A stretch of DNA of 64,000 nucleotides, taken from positions 496,001 through 560,000 of the forward strand of contig JAHRHY010000019.1 in assembly GCA_019671135.1 (NCBI GenBank), given 5' to 3'. The notes below the pieces were generated by a model. It did no database searches. It saw nothing but the letters and a program-made list of their open reading frames with translations, and was not told the DNA's origin. Position numbers and translations under genes: made by a program. This document shows positions 24,289-36,610 of this stretch, piece by piece. Position 1 is the stretch's first letter; every line of letters begins with the position of its first letter. The DNA comes from Linnemannia hyalina. Lineage: Eukaryota; Mortierellomycota; Mortierellomycetes; Mortierellales; Mortierellaceae.

Positions 24289-27200
24289 ACGCGTTTCGAG
24301 GGGTGTGCATGTGTGTATTAAATGGTAATGGCTGGAAGCAAAAAGGGCAAGCGTCCTTGAGAATAGCCCGTATTCCCTCCCCCCCCCCCCCCCCCGCCCC
24401 CTGGATCAGCACAAACTATTATCCGATTGAACAAGCCAATAAATTGAGGCAGCTCATTTTCAGGGGGTGGGATAAAGATACGAATGCGAGATATGTTAGG
24501 ATAGTGGATGCATTGTGGATGAGGGGAGTTAAGAGTAAACAGCTATTTTCCCTTCCACTCAAACAACTCAATCACCTCTATTTTTTTTTGTTAGATTTTT
24601 TTCCTTGTGCCTCTGTGCATTTTGAGGAACCTTCCAAAACCGTATTCACACTCCTGCATGCAGCTACAATGTATTCCGCGTGTTCTTCATACCTGGCAAC
24701 GCCAAATACACACTCGGCGCAACAGCAAACACATGCCATCAACAACAAAAATTAATAGCATCAAATGGCGAGAAAAAAGTAAGAAAACAACAAACGAATT
24801 AGAAAAAAAAAACAATAAAGCATAGCAGCAACCACTCTCAGGATTCTCCTAACAAAAAGAGAAAAAGGAAAAAAAAAAAATGACGACCGAGTGCGATTCA
24901 GGGTGACCTATTGTAGAACTCACTGACTCGTGTCCGTTATTTTTATAGGTTCCTGAATGCCTTTTGTTTTCTCGCCTCTATTGCCTTGAGAATACCTTTC
25001 CCAACAGAGTTCTTTTCAACAATAATCTGCCCTACAATAGAAACGTTTTTCTGTTTGTTCACCCACTTTCATGCAAATCGCCTGTAAGATACCAATAAGA
25101 AGACGATAATCCGGCACGGGCATGATTGTATGTTAACTTGCATCCGAACACCTCCTATTGATCCTATTGTACACTCTCGAAGATATGAATCCGATTGATC
25201 GCTCACGCATGCTTGAAACAATAAGAAACACCCAAACCACACAATGCAAGATGAACGCACTGATTGATAAAACGTGGATCTTGTTTTGCATGTGTGACCT
25301 AGGGAAAAAAACGCGTCTTTCTTTTTGTGCCTTTTGAGAGCTCCAGATTCACATCAGATGTCGCCATCTTTTTTTCTCTCTTTCTCTCTTTCTTCCTCTC
25401 ACGCCTACAACTACTTGTCTCTTTGAAGGGGTTCCTATATCTTGATGGTTGCCCAGGATTTCCCCTTCTTCTCGCCTTTGGAAGGAAGAAGGGGGCAAGA
25501 GGCGCATAGAAGATGATCCAAATTAGGAAGCGAACAAAAAAAGAAAAAGAAAAAGAAAAAGAAAGGGATGCCTTGCATTCATCCACTACTGCTTTCCTCC
25601 TCCTTCCCTCCACTCTACTCTGTCTTCACATTCGAAAGGAAAAAAAAGAACTGAATGGCTACATTCCTCCCGATCGATTTGCCCCTCACCTGTCCATTCC
25701 CGCTTCTCCCTTCCCTCCCTCCCTTCCCTCCCTCCCGTCGTTGACCAAACATCTCTCATCTTATTCTCCATTATCTCGCGGGAGACAGGCGGGAGCGTAG
25801 ACAGAAACAAAGACAAAGAGAGAGAGAGGCTCGAGTTTCAAGTACGCCCAAGAAGATAAGGCAGACGTTCAAGTCAACTATCCGAAAGAGAGAGGGAAAG
25901 AAATAAGGGCGCTAATCACCCTGTCCGGTCTAGCTAAGTCAGTCAACATTGCGCGTCTGTCACCCTTGAATTATTTTTCTTTTGCGTGTGGGTTTGTTGT
26001 GTGTCTCTCTCTCTCTCTTTTTTGTCCGCGTTATATGCACGTTGATTTCGTCGTTGAGCATTGCATCGCATAGAGAATGTTACAACCCAATCCGCGAAAC
26101 AAGAGGAGACAGAGGCAGAGGCAGTGAGGACAGAGACAAGAGGACAGGGGAAAAAAAAGACAAAAAATGTATATCGAACGTAGGACTTACGAGGAGACAG
26201 ATGCATCCTTCTCGCTATTCACTGTGCGAGAGGAGTAAACGAGAGAGAGAGAGAGAGAGAAAGGACCGGGGAAGACAAAAAAGAAGCTATAGCGGGAGTG
26301 ATAGACAATTGACGAGCACACCTTGAATATACCTCCTCTTCCTCTTCCTCCCCTTCCTCCTTCTCCTCTTCCATATTTGTTGTTGAGTGTTTGAGCCCAA
26401 TCAAAGAGTACCCAGGAGAGAAGAGAGAAAGCAAAATAAAGTTGATTGAAGGAGGGAATGGATGGGGTGGGATAGAGGAGAAGGAGCTGGACAGAGAAGA
26501 AGGAGCCGGACAAAACACTATAACGCATGGCCTACCACCTATCTAAAAGGGAACCCGTTCACAGACGGGACCAGGGTCAATGCTCTCCTTGTGCCGGCCA
26601 CTTCTGCTTAAAACTAAATTGGTCCTAATTGCAAAAGCAGGGGAGAGAGAGAGAGAGGGAGAGAGAGCGAGAGGAAAAGAGAGGAAACAAGTCTTCATGT
26701 TTGTCGTTCCTCAATCGTGCCCTCCCACGCTCACCCTCTTTCTCTCGTTGGCGTTGATAATTTCCTACACTCTCCCTACCCCTCTCTCATTCTCTCCCCC
26801 AGAAAGAGCCGAGGGCAGGTTATCATTTTCCTCCAATTCTGGGTCCTCAACGCGACGATCGGTCTCTTTTTATTCATTCTCTTACCTATACCGCCTAGTG
26901 AAGCAGACTAGCACAATCAACTTCTTAGTCTAGGCCTAAACAAACACTCCGTCTCCTCTGGTTTTTTTTTTGTCTTTTCTTGTTTGAATGAATTGTCAGA
27001 TAGCAGCACGGATGATAAACAATGCCCTGCCACGGATGTTTATTTGTGTTGTTTTGTCAAATGTCGAAAATATGGTTTTTGGATGCAGTGGATGCAAGTG
27101 GGGAGTGAATGAGATGAGGGAGAAAGGGATTTGCATGAAAAATGCTCCAGAGGGCCGTTGTCCAACTAAAAACTTGCAACAGAAACAGTTGGCGGAGCAC

Positions 27201-30200
27201 ATACAGACAAACAAACAAGCAAGGCAAGGCAAGAACACTCACAAACAAACAGGAAGCCAAGAACAACAACTAAAAAAGCAACCAAGAAACAAACAATCAA
27301 GCCAAGCTAAAGCTACCTCAGGCATGACATCCATCTTTTTTTTGTCTCTGTAAGGATTGTTAGGCATTGTCAATTAAGATAGCAAGGCATGTCTCACTCA
27401 TATAATTACATGCTTTTTGGGGGGCTCCATTCCAAGCCATCTTTACGCCCATAGTCTAGAAGGGTAGTCATTTACTACATCCCTTGTTTTTATCTCTGCC
27501 TTCTTCACCCTTCAACAATCACCACCCACCTCGCGCTGCATGGCTTTCCATCTTCCCCTTTCTTCTCCTCCCTACCTCTCCGTTCCGGCCCTCAAACATA
27601 CAGCAAAGAAAAAGGCACCTTGTTTATTTTTGGTTTGTTCATGCAATGCAGATCCACCATGTTGAAGGGAGACAAGTGCACTTGCAAGTTCAGTGTACGG
27701 CGGGGGTCATGCGGGGGGTGGCTATTCGTTGCTTGGGCCACCTACCCGGTCCGCGTCCATTGAAAAAGGGTACGCGAAGAGAAAATAATACTGTGTACCT
27801 TTTTATTTGTATCGAAAATTTCACGCAATACAAAAAGAAATGATTGAGTAATCTGAGGAGAATAAATTACTGGTGGAGAGAGGGAGGAAGTGGGACCGAG
27901 AAGGAAAAGCAACGCGTTTCCACTGCGGCATTCTTTCTGGTGTCACAAAAAGGAGCAGACAAAAATTCGATAGGTGTACAAATATGTCGTGAAGTGTCAT
28001 CATCATCGCCTTTGAGGATGCAGGTGTTTCTGACGACTGTTACGCCTCACGATGATTTACCTGTTGCTGTCTAGCGCTTTCTTGCTAAGCGTAGTCAATA
28101 ACGCGTGTCAAAAAAAAAGTATATACGAATGGATGTGTCAAGATCAAAGAAGGAAAAAGGATGGGAGGGAGGAATAAGAAATGCCACGCCTCCCCTTAGT
28201 GAAAGTGAAGAATGGCCTGGGACACTGGTGAAATGCAAAACGGCACTCACGGCGTATAAACAATGTCGAGAGAGAAAATTCAAAGAGCTTGAGTGACCCT
28301 GATATCCTCTCTGCAGGGGTGGCATGGGAGGACGGAAAGGAAAGGGAAAGAGGAAAACTCGAGTTTGAGTACGCTGACTGATATTCTTTTGGGTGCTTCC
28401 TTACTGTGTATGTATGCGTGTGCAAGAGTAAGAAACGCGTGTCGATATTTACCACTAACGACGGAACAGTGTCCATGCATCACTTGACTCTTTCGGGGGC
28501 TACTAGAACAAGAGAGAAAGAGGATGATAGTAAGAAACTAAACAATTACGAGAAGGAAGGGATAGTGCGCGAGACAGAGAGGGAGGAAAGGGAGAGAGAA
28601 GAAGACACAAAGAGATGAGGAAGATGGCGAGGGGGAGAGATGGAGAGAGGGAAGGAGAAGGAGAAAGAAGCTTTTGGGATCCGCAGGGAGGAGGGGGAAA
28701 AAAAAGAGAGAGACAGAAAAAAAAATTCAATCGCCTCTGCCTTGGGACAACATTTTTTGCGATGCTACGTGTCTGTGCCAATTGTATCAGACAGTGTCCG
28801 TTCGCCATAGCAGTAACTGTTCTCGCTATTGCAGGTGCTGTGGGTGGTTGCAGAGGTGCATCCGCCCTATCCCGCTGTTGCATCAAGTAACCATGATGCC
28901 ATAGGGCATAGGGGATGAGGTGCAGTCCTCAGCATACGTGACACACACGGCATGGCTTTACTTATTCATGCTCTTCCTTGCCCTTTTCCTCGACATCAGC
29001 AACACGGGGGGTAGCTATACAAATGGTGGAGGCGAAAGGGCATGCCGGAATAGTTAGCTGAGCGTGACACGAAGGGAGTGAGGAGGAGAGAAGGAAGAGG
29101 GTAATGGCAATGTCGCGACAGCCTGAATCTGCCTTGGGCTTAGGTCAAGAAGGACCTGCTATGCAATTTTTCTCCTTTTCCACACCCCGGATGGGTATCA
29201 TCTGTTGGGATTGTTCCTAACCTGCCTTCAAACGATGACACTACGGCTAAAAAGTACACGCAAAACACGGAAATGGTTTTAAAAACAAGGCAGGATTCGC
29301 AACCAAGCAATAGGGGGAAGGGAGGAAAATGTTAGGAAGTAGCGGCATAGGGGGACCGAGAGGTAAGGATAGACGCGAAAGAGCAAGTCTGACACAGACA
29401 GGTGGACAAAGAGGGAGAGGGGTCAGGACATAAGGCTAACAGTCATAGTAAGCGAGAAAGAGAGAAAAAAATGTGAGTTTACGAGTGTAGTGTGCGAGGA
29501 AAGGGGTGCACATCCGACACGGCCAAAAAGGCGAAAGAACCGAAAGGGAGGAATGGCGTGAGAGAGAGAAGGAGCAAGAGGAGAAAGCATCGCTGTTTAT
29601 TGTTCGTCTTCCTCCCTTGGGTGCATCGGCGATGAAAAGCTAGGCAGGCATATCAGTTCAACCGTACTTCACCGACTGACTAACTCGGCTGTTTTTCTCA
29701 TTCCAGCTTTTGCGGTCACTCACAAACACGTTTAGTGGAAGGGGCAGAGCATCAAAACGTGAAAAACAAGAGTAAAGGAAAAAACGATTTTCGGCCCACC
29801 TCTAGGTCTTTTTTTAGTTGCTGATGTTCCTCTCCTGGGAAACATACTTGAACACGTTTCTGTCATCGAGCGGCTAAAGATTGCGACAAACATCAACATA
29901 ATCAACATATTGAATTTGCAGCGCCTTTGCTGCTCTCCTTTCCTCCATCCTTCTGATGCTCCTCTTTCTCCCCTCCCTTTCTTTTCACCCCTTCTTGCTC
30001 TTCGGACAGCAGCCCCTTAGGAATCTAACAAACATAGCACAATTTCTTACCACAGCTGCGACATCATTATAGGACGAAGACGAAAAGAGTGCATTTGAGA
30101 ATAGTAGGAGGATGTAGTCAACTATTTCACAACGAGGATTCAATTAGCGCGGTTTGGATATAACAAACAATGGTGAGGGGAGGGTAAGGAAAGGGGGGCT

Positions 30201-30957
30201 ACCTCAACGAGTCAGGTGCTGCTATTTCGAGATTTTTTTTTCAGGCACATTTTTTTCCACGATCACAGCCCGAGGAAAATTATTCGCGACCACACTCGCC
30301 ATCACCAACTCAATGGTAAGCTTAGTGACGCGCGTGTTTTTGTTCCGCGCTTTTTAATTGTTAAAGGTCCCTTTCATTTGTTGATGGTTGTTTTAATTTG
30401 TTCAGACATATGAGTGTTTGATACTACCCTTGATAACCGCTGTCCAGCATGGGTATTGCAATGTTCAGCGATACCAGTGAAGGAAACTAAAGTTACAATG
30501 GTGACCGTTGAGGACACACTGGCAGGAGTGAGGGTAGCTGCTTTTGAATGTAGAGAACTGCGGTCAATCGTATCACCATACGCAAGCAAAAAAGAGAGAG
30601 GAAAAAAGAAGAGAGAAGTGCTGCTTAGGCAATGTTGGAGGGAAAAGTAGACAAGGAGAAGACACACTGACCTACTGTACTGTGGAGAGGGAAAAAGAGG
30701 TCAGGCAGATCAAAGCATACTCCCTATTACAAAGAAGAGAGAAGAGCGCGTGGTGTTACCGCACAGGACAAGAAAAAAAATGCGTAGTCGTTTGACGACA
30801 GCAATCGCCATACGATACTCACTTTATTCCTGCACAAAAAAAAAAAAAAAAAAAAAAAACGCGTCTATAAGGTCTATCAAAAATGGGAAAGAAAAAGAGT
30901 GACCCGGGTTTACCCAAATAAGAAAATAGATGGTCAATTACTGAGAGTAAGACGCGT
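24289..30957. promoter_or_regulatory. Seven dispersed ACGCGT (MCB-type) boxes
   Basis: ACGCGT occurs at 24289, 25311, 27912, 28101, 28435, 30859 and 30952. This hexamer is the MluI cell-cycle box bound by MBF (Mbp1/Swi6 APSES proteins) in yeasts. Chance alone predicts fewer than two in this span. Confidence 0.4.
24379..24395 (+). repeat. C17 homopolymer
   Basis: A 17-base C run is followed by G and four C. It could form a G-tract structure on the other strand. Confidence 0.8.
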
Positions 30958-33268
30958 CTCTGTTTTTATAGAATATGTTTGCCTCCGTTTCTATTGCGGT
31001 CGGTAGAGTAAAAAACGAGGGTGATTGGATCGGGTACACTCCGATCAGTAAAGGCAACTAGAAAGAGAAAAATAATAAAACTCATGGTATGCGACGAAAA
31101 TGGGGGGAGAGGTTAGAGGGGAACACAGAGGAAGGGGAAAGGGCGAGAGAGAAAGGCGAGAGAGCAAGAGGCGTAAAGAGGGAGGGCGCGAGAGAGGGGT
31201 GGTGCGAGAGGGAGGACGAGAAAAGAGAGAGAAAGAGGGATAGAGGGAGGCATGGCCGGAGAGAGGAAAAAACCCATGTACATAATAATGCATTCACGGA
31301 TAGGTTGATCCGCACTAACAGGTATTCAATGGCAATTATATTGTTAGTATTTGTTTTTTAACAATAATTGAATAGGGAGGGAGTTGGCTGGATCGAAGGG
31401 GGTGCGCATTTCTCTTTCCTTTGTCCTCCCTCCTTCTTTGAGGCCAGTGCGTTCGACATATGAATATTTTTGTAGGTTACTCAATAATAGAGAGAATAAG
31501 GAGGATGGGAGATAGAGAGAAAAGGAAGGGGTTTATTGAGCAAAAACACACAAGGACGACGAGGATAGGGAGACAGAGAGAGACAGAACGAGAGAAAGAG
31601 TAGACAAGTCTGCAAATTGAGAGCAAGCTACAGTACATGACATCCATCGTTGACGAACGCATTGCCAATGAATAAAAATAAACGAACAAGGGAGAGAGGG
31701 AGGGAAGTCCGTTGAATCGACGGGCAGTTGTCGTTGATTTTGGTGGACATGATGGGTTAAAACAAGAATCATATTGGCCACAAGAATGGAACGATATGAG
31801 AAATGTTCAAGAAAAACAAGGGCAGTAGCACGAAGAAGAGAATGGACTATGGGTCACTAGAGAAATCGGGTTCAATAAAGGAACGCTGCCATGTTCATGC
31901 CTGTCTATGGGCAGTGAGTGTTCTAATTGTTCCGTACTCTCTCCTTTGTCCTTGTTTATTGCCAATGTCCCTTTTTTTTGGGTGTGCCCCATGTCCCTCC
32001 ATGGCTAATGCACATCCCATTCCGTCTTCTCGCAAGCATATATACATTCTTTTCGTTTTTCTTTCTCGGCCTCTATTTGTGTGGCCCCTTTTCCCTTCTG
32101 CTTGCTTTTTTGTTTGTCTCGATCATCACCGCTTTTCTATCCACGTTCCTCTTTCTCCCCTTCCTTTGACCATGCTGTTTAAATGGTCGTGGACCAAGTT
32201 GCGAGAACGAAGGATGAGGCGAAGGTTGATCGGGCGCAATGAATATTTGCATTTGTTCGCTTGAACAGTTGGCACAGTCTGTTCGCCTCTCGAGAGTGAC
32301 CTGGGGGTGTGAGAGAGTGACAACAAATAATAACAGCATGGTATGCAGTTGAAGTAACTCTGGCGTAAAAAAAACACAGCAGCCATGCCCCTACCCCCAT
32401 TACTACCAGACCCAAAGAGTGAGCAACAGCAACAAAAATGCATAATGGTCTCTGAGTGATATGTTTGACTGATTGTTTGACTGATGGATGTCTGATTTGC
32501 TGTCTGCTTCACCCCTGAAATACTAATCGCAACGCGAACCTTATTCCAACATGTTCTTCAACGATCCCATTCAGTCTCTCTCTGTTCTCTTACGCTGGTT
32601 TTTTCTGTTGTCTCCCTACTCGTTCGTTTGTTCGCTCGTTTGCTAACAGATTGTCGTACACACCACGATGTGATGGCTGTTTTCGTTTCTCGCTCGTTTC
32701 CGGCTTCCGCTTTGTTGAGCATTTCTGTGAAGCAATCAAACTATTTTCTCACACTTTCCAGGAGTCTAGCCTCTGCAGAGGGAATCTATGCACAAGGTGG
32801 GGAAGGAGGAAGAGGGGGAGGAGAATGAGAACAAAGAATAAATATGGGCAAGAGAAGGAGGGGGATTTGATTGTCATTGACTGATAATGGTAAACAAAAT
32901 AATAGAGGATTGTCGCCCTTGACTTTTTTTGTCGTCCTTTGAAAAGGATAGGCTGTCAGGAGGAGACAGATAACGTTGTTGCCCCATTGAACATGTTAGA
33001 GATAGTAGTTAATTGTCGTCTCCTTCTGTTTATTCGATTCAAACAATAAAATAAAAAATAAAGGCACATAGAACATTTGAGTTTAACCCTTTCTAGGAGA
33101 CAGTGAAGCGAGAGAGAAAGTGAGAGTGAGAGGCAGAGCAAAAAAAAAAAAAAAAAAGAGACAGGAAGGAGAGAGCGCCAGCCCATTCACCCCACTCACC
33201 TGTCTCTCCTCCTCTCTCTAAAAGCCCATTATTTAGTTTTTACCATGGAGTCCAAGCACCCATGTCCA

Positions 33269-33288
33269 GTACATGTATGTACATGTAC
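33269..33288. repeat. GTACATGT tandem/palindromic repeat
   Basis: Two overlapping copies of GTACATGTA-like sequence make a 20-bp near-palindrome, about 780 bp upstream of the dioxygenase ATG. Confidence 0.6.
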
Positions 33289-33581
33289 AGTTGAGGATTG
33301 GGCTCCACTCCACTACGTTGGGCATGAGAGTAGGTTCGGTTATGTTCAATCGTAATAATAGTGCGTCTGTGTACCTTTCTTTGTTGCCATTGAATTGCAA
33401 GGGTACTAATTTGTTTAGAGAGAGTGTGTGTATGCGCAAGCATTTGAAACGATCGTCCCTCAATCACACTCTCATATTCGTTTGTCGATTCGATTCTATC
33501 GATGGGTCACACAGCCAAACCAACCGACAGAAGCAATGCGTCCGTCCCTTTAATCCCTTCTTTGTGTGAGCAGGGCAAAGG

Positions 33582-33588
33582 TATAAAA
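33582..33588 (+). promoter_or_regulatory. TATA box of the dioxygenase gene
   Basis: TATAAAA is followed by about 460 bp of strongly CT-rich DNA up to the ATG at 34051. That matches a TATA promoter with a long pyrimidine leader. Confidence 0.5.
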
Positions 33589-34050
33589 AGGATGGGGTGC
33601 TTCCCTCTTTTTTTTTCTTTCTTCATTCTCATTGTTCATCATCAACAACATCGACAACAACGACAAACAACATCCTCTTCTTGAACAAACAAACTACAAC
33701 TTTCTTTCTTCTCTTTTCTTCTCACCTTGAGAAGCCACTTAAACAACCACGCACCATTGCTCCACTAGCTTTACCTTACTCAAATCTTCATCCTTTTTCC
33801 GTACTACTCTCACATCCTCTCCACCACACATCAGATAGCAACTTTTTTTTTTGCCCTTGTTGCCATCGATCAGATCGCCGCATTCATCCGTGCCCCCTCT
33901 TCCAAGCGCATTCTCTTATTACTACATCGTGCCAGTCTCTTCTTGCTTGTCTTTCAATCCTTTCAATCCTTTCTTTTTTGAATACCTTCGCGTGACACAA
34001 CACAACCACACACACCTCTTTTTTTTTAACCTTCCCTTTCGCGCATAAAA

Positions 34051-36040
34051 ATGTTCGAGAACCACGCACCTGCAGACATCGTTATCCCAACGTTTGTCGA
34101 GATTCCTATCAAATCGACTTCTTCCTCTTCCACTACAGCGGCTTCAGCTTCCAGGATCACCACCCCTACTTATTCATCCTCTTCAACCACCACTATTACA
34201 GCTACAACCCTCTCATCCGAGACACCCTCAACTACCATCACCACCATCGCCAACGCCGCCGCAGTGACCTCCTCAAACACCACTGCTACTGCCTCTGCTA
34301 CCACCACCACCAACGCTACAACCCCCACCTATCCAACAACGGCGGCCGTGACTACCACAACAGAGAAGGTGGCCACAAAGGCCAACGAGAAGGTCAAGGT
34401 CCTCTCCCTCCACGACTTCAACAACCCAGCGACTCGTCCCCGCTTCCTTACTGACATGCGTGAGTCCCTGATCGAGTTGGGCACGTTCTACATCAAGGAC
34501 CATGGGATTACGACTGAGATGACCGCGGGCGCGATGAAGACTGTCCAAGACTACTTTGCCTTGCCCCTGGAGGAGAAAAAGAAGATGCTCATCGGCAACA
34601 GCAGACACTTCCGCGGCTACAAACTCATCGGTAAGAACGAATAAGCCTTTTTTCCGGTTCCCACTCTTCTCGCCCGCTTTATCACCCCTTATTTTTTTAC
34701 ACAGGACTTTGTCTCACTGGGAGCTGTTTGTAGTCCTTTCAAAGTATGAGGGAAGGGCTGGCAAGCTGGCTGGTTGGCTGTTTGGCCGCATCCCAAGTAA
34801 CCCCTTACTTTTTGCCATCGCCCCCCTATTTTTTTTTTTATGCTGAATTAAGAGGTCGGCTCTCGTGTGTTTTTTTCGTTTCCCTCTGTTTCAAGCCGCT
34901 CGGTGCTCATTGTTTACATGTATTGAAGGGATAGAAATCAGAGTGAGGGTTGTCTGTTCTGCCTCCGTGTTTAGTCTCATAATACCCTACGGGATATAAG
35001 AAGGGAAAAGAAAAAAACGCACAGAAGCAAAGGCGTGGCTGCAATGTTATTCTTTTGTTTGTACTGTTCACTAACCGCGCCTTTTTCACGTTGTTTTATC
35101 CTCGATCACGATTTTGCTTTCCCTTGCACTGTTTTTTTTGGATCTATCAGGCGAAGAGTTCACAAACAACCAGGTCGACCACCGCGAACAACTTCAGTTC
35201 GGTCCAGAACAGTCGGCTCTGCCCTCGTTTGTGCCCTCACAATCGCCCGACTACCAAGGCCTTCAAGGTCCCAACCAATGGCCCACCTCGACCCTTGCAC
35301 TCCTCCCTGCCTTCCAACCTCATATCCTCGAATTCATGCGCCAACTCGAAACCCTCTCCCACCGCCTCATGGAGGCCGTCGCCCTCTCCCTCGGACAGTC
35401 CGCGCATTACTTCCGTGACCTCTTTAGCGAAACCCCTTACTACCGCCTCAAGGCAGCCAAGTACCCCTCCGTCAAGAACACGAAAGCTGCAACCATTGGC
35501 TGTGGTGCTCACAAAGACACGGGCTTCTTGACCGTCTTGCTTCAAGACATGGTCGGCGGCTTGCAGGGCCAGATCCCCGCCACGGGTGAATGGATGGATA
35601 CGAGGCCGGTGCCCGAGACGTTTATTGTGACGATGGGTGAGGCCATGGAGAGGATGACAGGTGGATTGTACCAGGCCACGGTGCATCGTGTGTTGAACAA
35701 CATGTCTGGTCAAGATCGGTATAGCATCCCCTACTTCTTTGATCCTGCCCTTGACACCCGTGTCCCCAACCAGATCGAGAATTTGGACCGCTCTGCCCAT
35801 TTGGACTTTTCGAACGCTCAGACCCGTGAGGAGCTTCCCAAGGCCGACGGAGAGAATTTCTGTGGTCTGGGCATCACCACCCAAGACGACGTCTCCTTCC
35901 CCACAACCGCTTCCGCTTCATCTTCAAGGCAATCCGCTGTTGATGAGAAAGAAGGCTGGAGCAGTGGCGCCCTCGTCTTTGAAACCGTCCACCGTTGCCA
36001 CCCCGAGGTCTATGCTCGTTGGTACACCCGTGAGGAGTAA
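34051..36040 (+). CDS. 2-oxoglutarate/Fe(II) dioxygenase, isopenicillin N synthase-like
   Basis: Exons 34051-34630 and 35151-36040 join in phase to 489 residues across a 520-nt intron. Residues about 20-110 are a Ser/Thr/Ala low-complexity stretch. The DIOX N domain follows (KVLSLHDFNNPATRPRFLTD, FYIKDHGI, DYFALPLEEK). The second exon carries the 2OG-Fe(II) core. Its HxD motif is H314 and D316 (GAHKDTGFLTVL), the distal His is H372 (ATVHRVLNN) and the 2OG-binding RxS is R383/S385 (RYSIPYFF). All metal and cosubstrate ligands are present, so it should be active. The substrate cannot be told from sequence, and members of this family oxidise many small molecules. A TATA box and CT-rich leader lie upstream. 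No biosynthetic neighbours are evident. Confidence 0.85.
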
Positions 36041-36610
36041 ACCAGCAATGCCTTGGATCTGGCTGGTAAACCTTCCACCCACATATAAAAAGGGGCAAGA
36101 CCCCTCATTCTAAGTATTACCCGAGTCGTTCTCACTCTTTTTTTTTCCACACATACCCCCATTATGCTCCCCTCTCCCACCCCTCTTTAGGCACACAGTT
36201 TTTTGCCTAGATCCACCTTGTATTTTTTTTCTCGCCCTCCGCTCCATTTTTCGATACCCAGTTCTCTTGTTCATAATAAATATATCTGCTATCTCTCCCA
36301 ATTGAGCCTTGCCTTTTGATTTGATTCCACACAACGCGAAGAAAAAACGGTGTGTAAGACTTCACCCAAAAAAAAAAAAAAAAAACGCATAGTAAACACC
36401 CTGTTGTACGCTCTCCAGACTTCCTTAACCTTTGCTTGATCCATGACCTCGACAGGGTGGAAAATATGAGGATTTTTGATACCGAAAAAGATGTCTTTAT
36501 TTCGGACATTATCAGGGCGTTGCAGGAATGATTGACGAGACACCAAGGTCACCCCCAAAAAACTCTGTGTATGCTTAAAAAGTAAAAGATCCTCAAGAGA
36601 AACCAACAAT
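36041..36610. other. Convergent 3' region of the dioxygenase and eL18 genes
   Basis: This holds an AATAAA at 36275-36280 (+) and an A18 run at 36368-36385. I saw no gene. Confidence 0.5.

Larger units (their letters stand above)
22476..34050. other. Gene-poor region of about 11.6 kb
   Basis: No frame longer than about 150 codons is open in this stretch, and none that I read had protein-like character with usable splice sites. The DNA is dominated by strand-biased purine/pyrimidine tracts (CT-rich on + near 23340-23520 and 25600-25750; GA-rich on + near 26100-26260, 28500-28720 and 31100-31260). It holds homopolymers (T26 at 23260-23285, C17 at 24379-24395, A24 at 30836-30859, A18 at 33140-33157) and seven ACGCGT boxes. 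The last 470 bp are a TATA box and CT-rich leader for the dioxygenase gene. Possible explanations are a long regulatory region, a long noncoding transcript, or decayed genes. Confidence 0.55.

Noticed and set aside
28615..28890. A 91-codon frame with Cys-rich end in the gene-poor block
   Set aside because: It begins in a GA-repeat tract, has no splice or start context, and the Cys-rich part is short.
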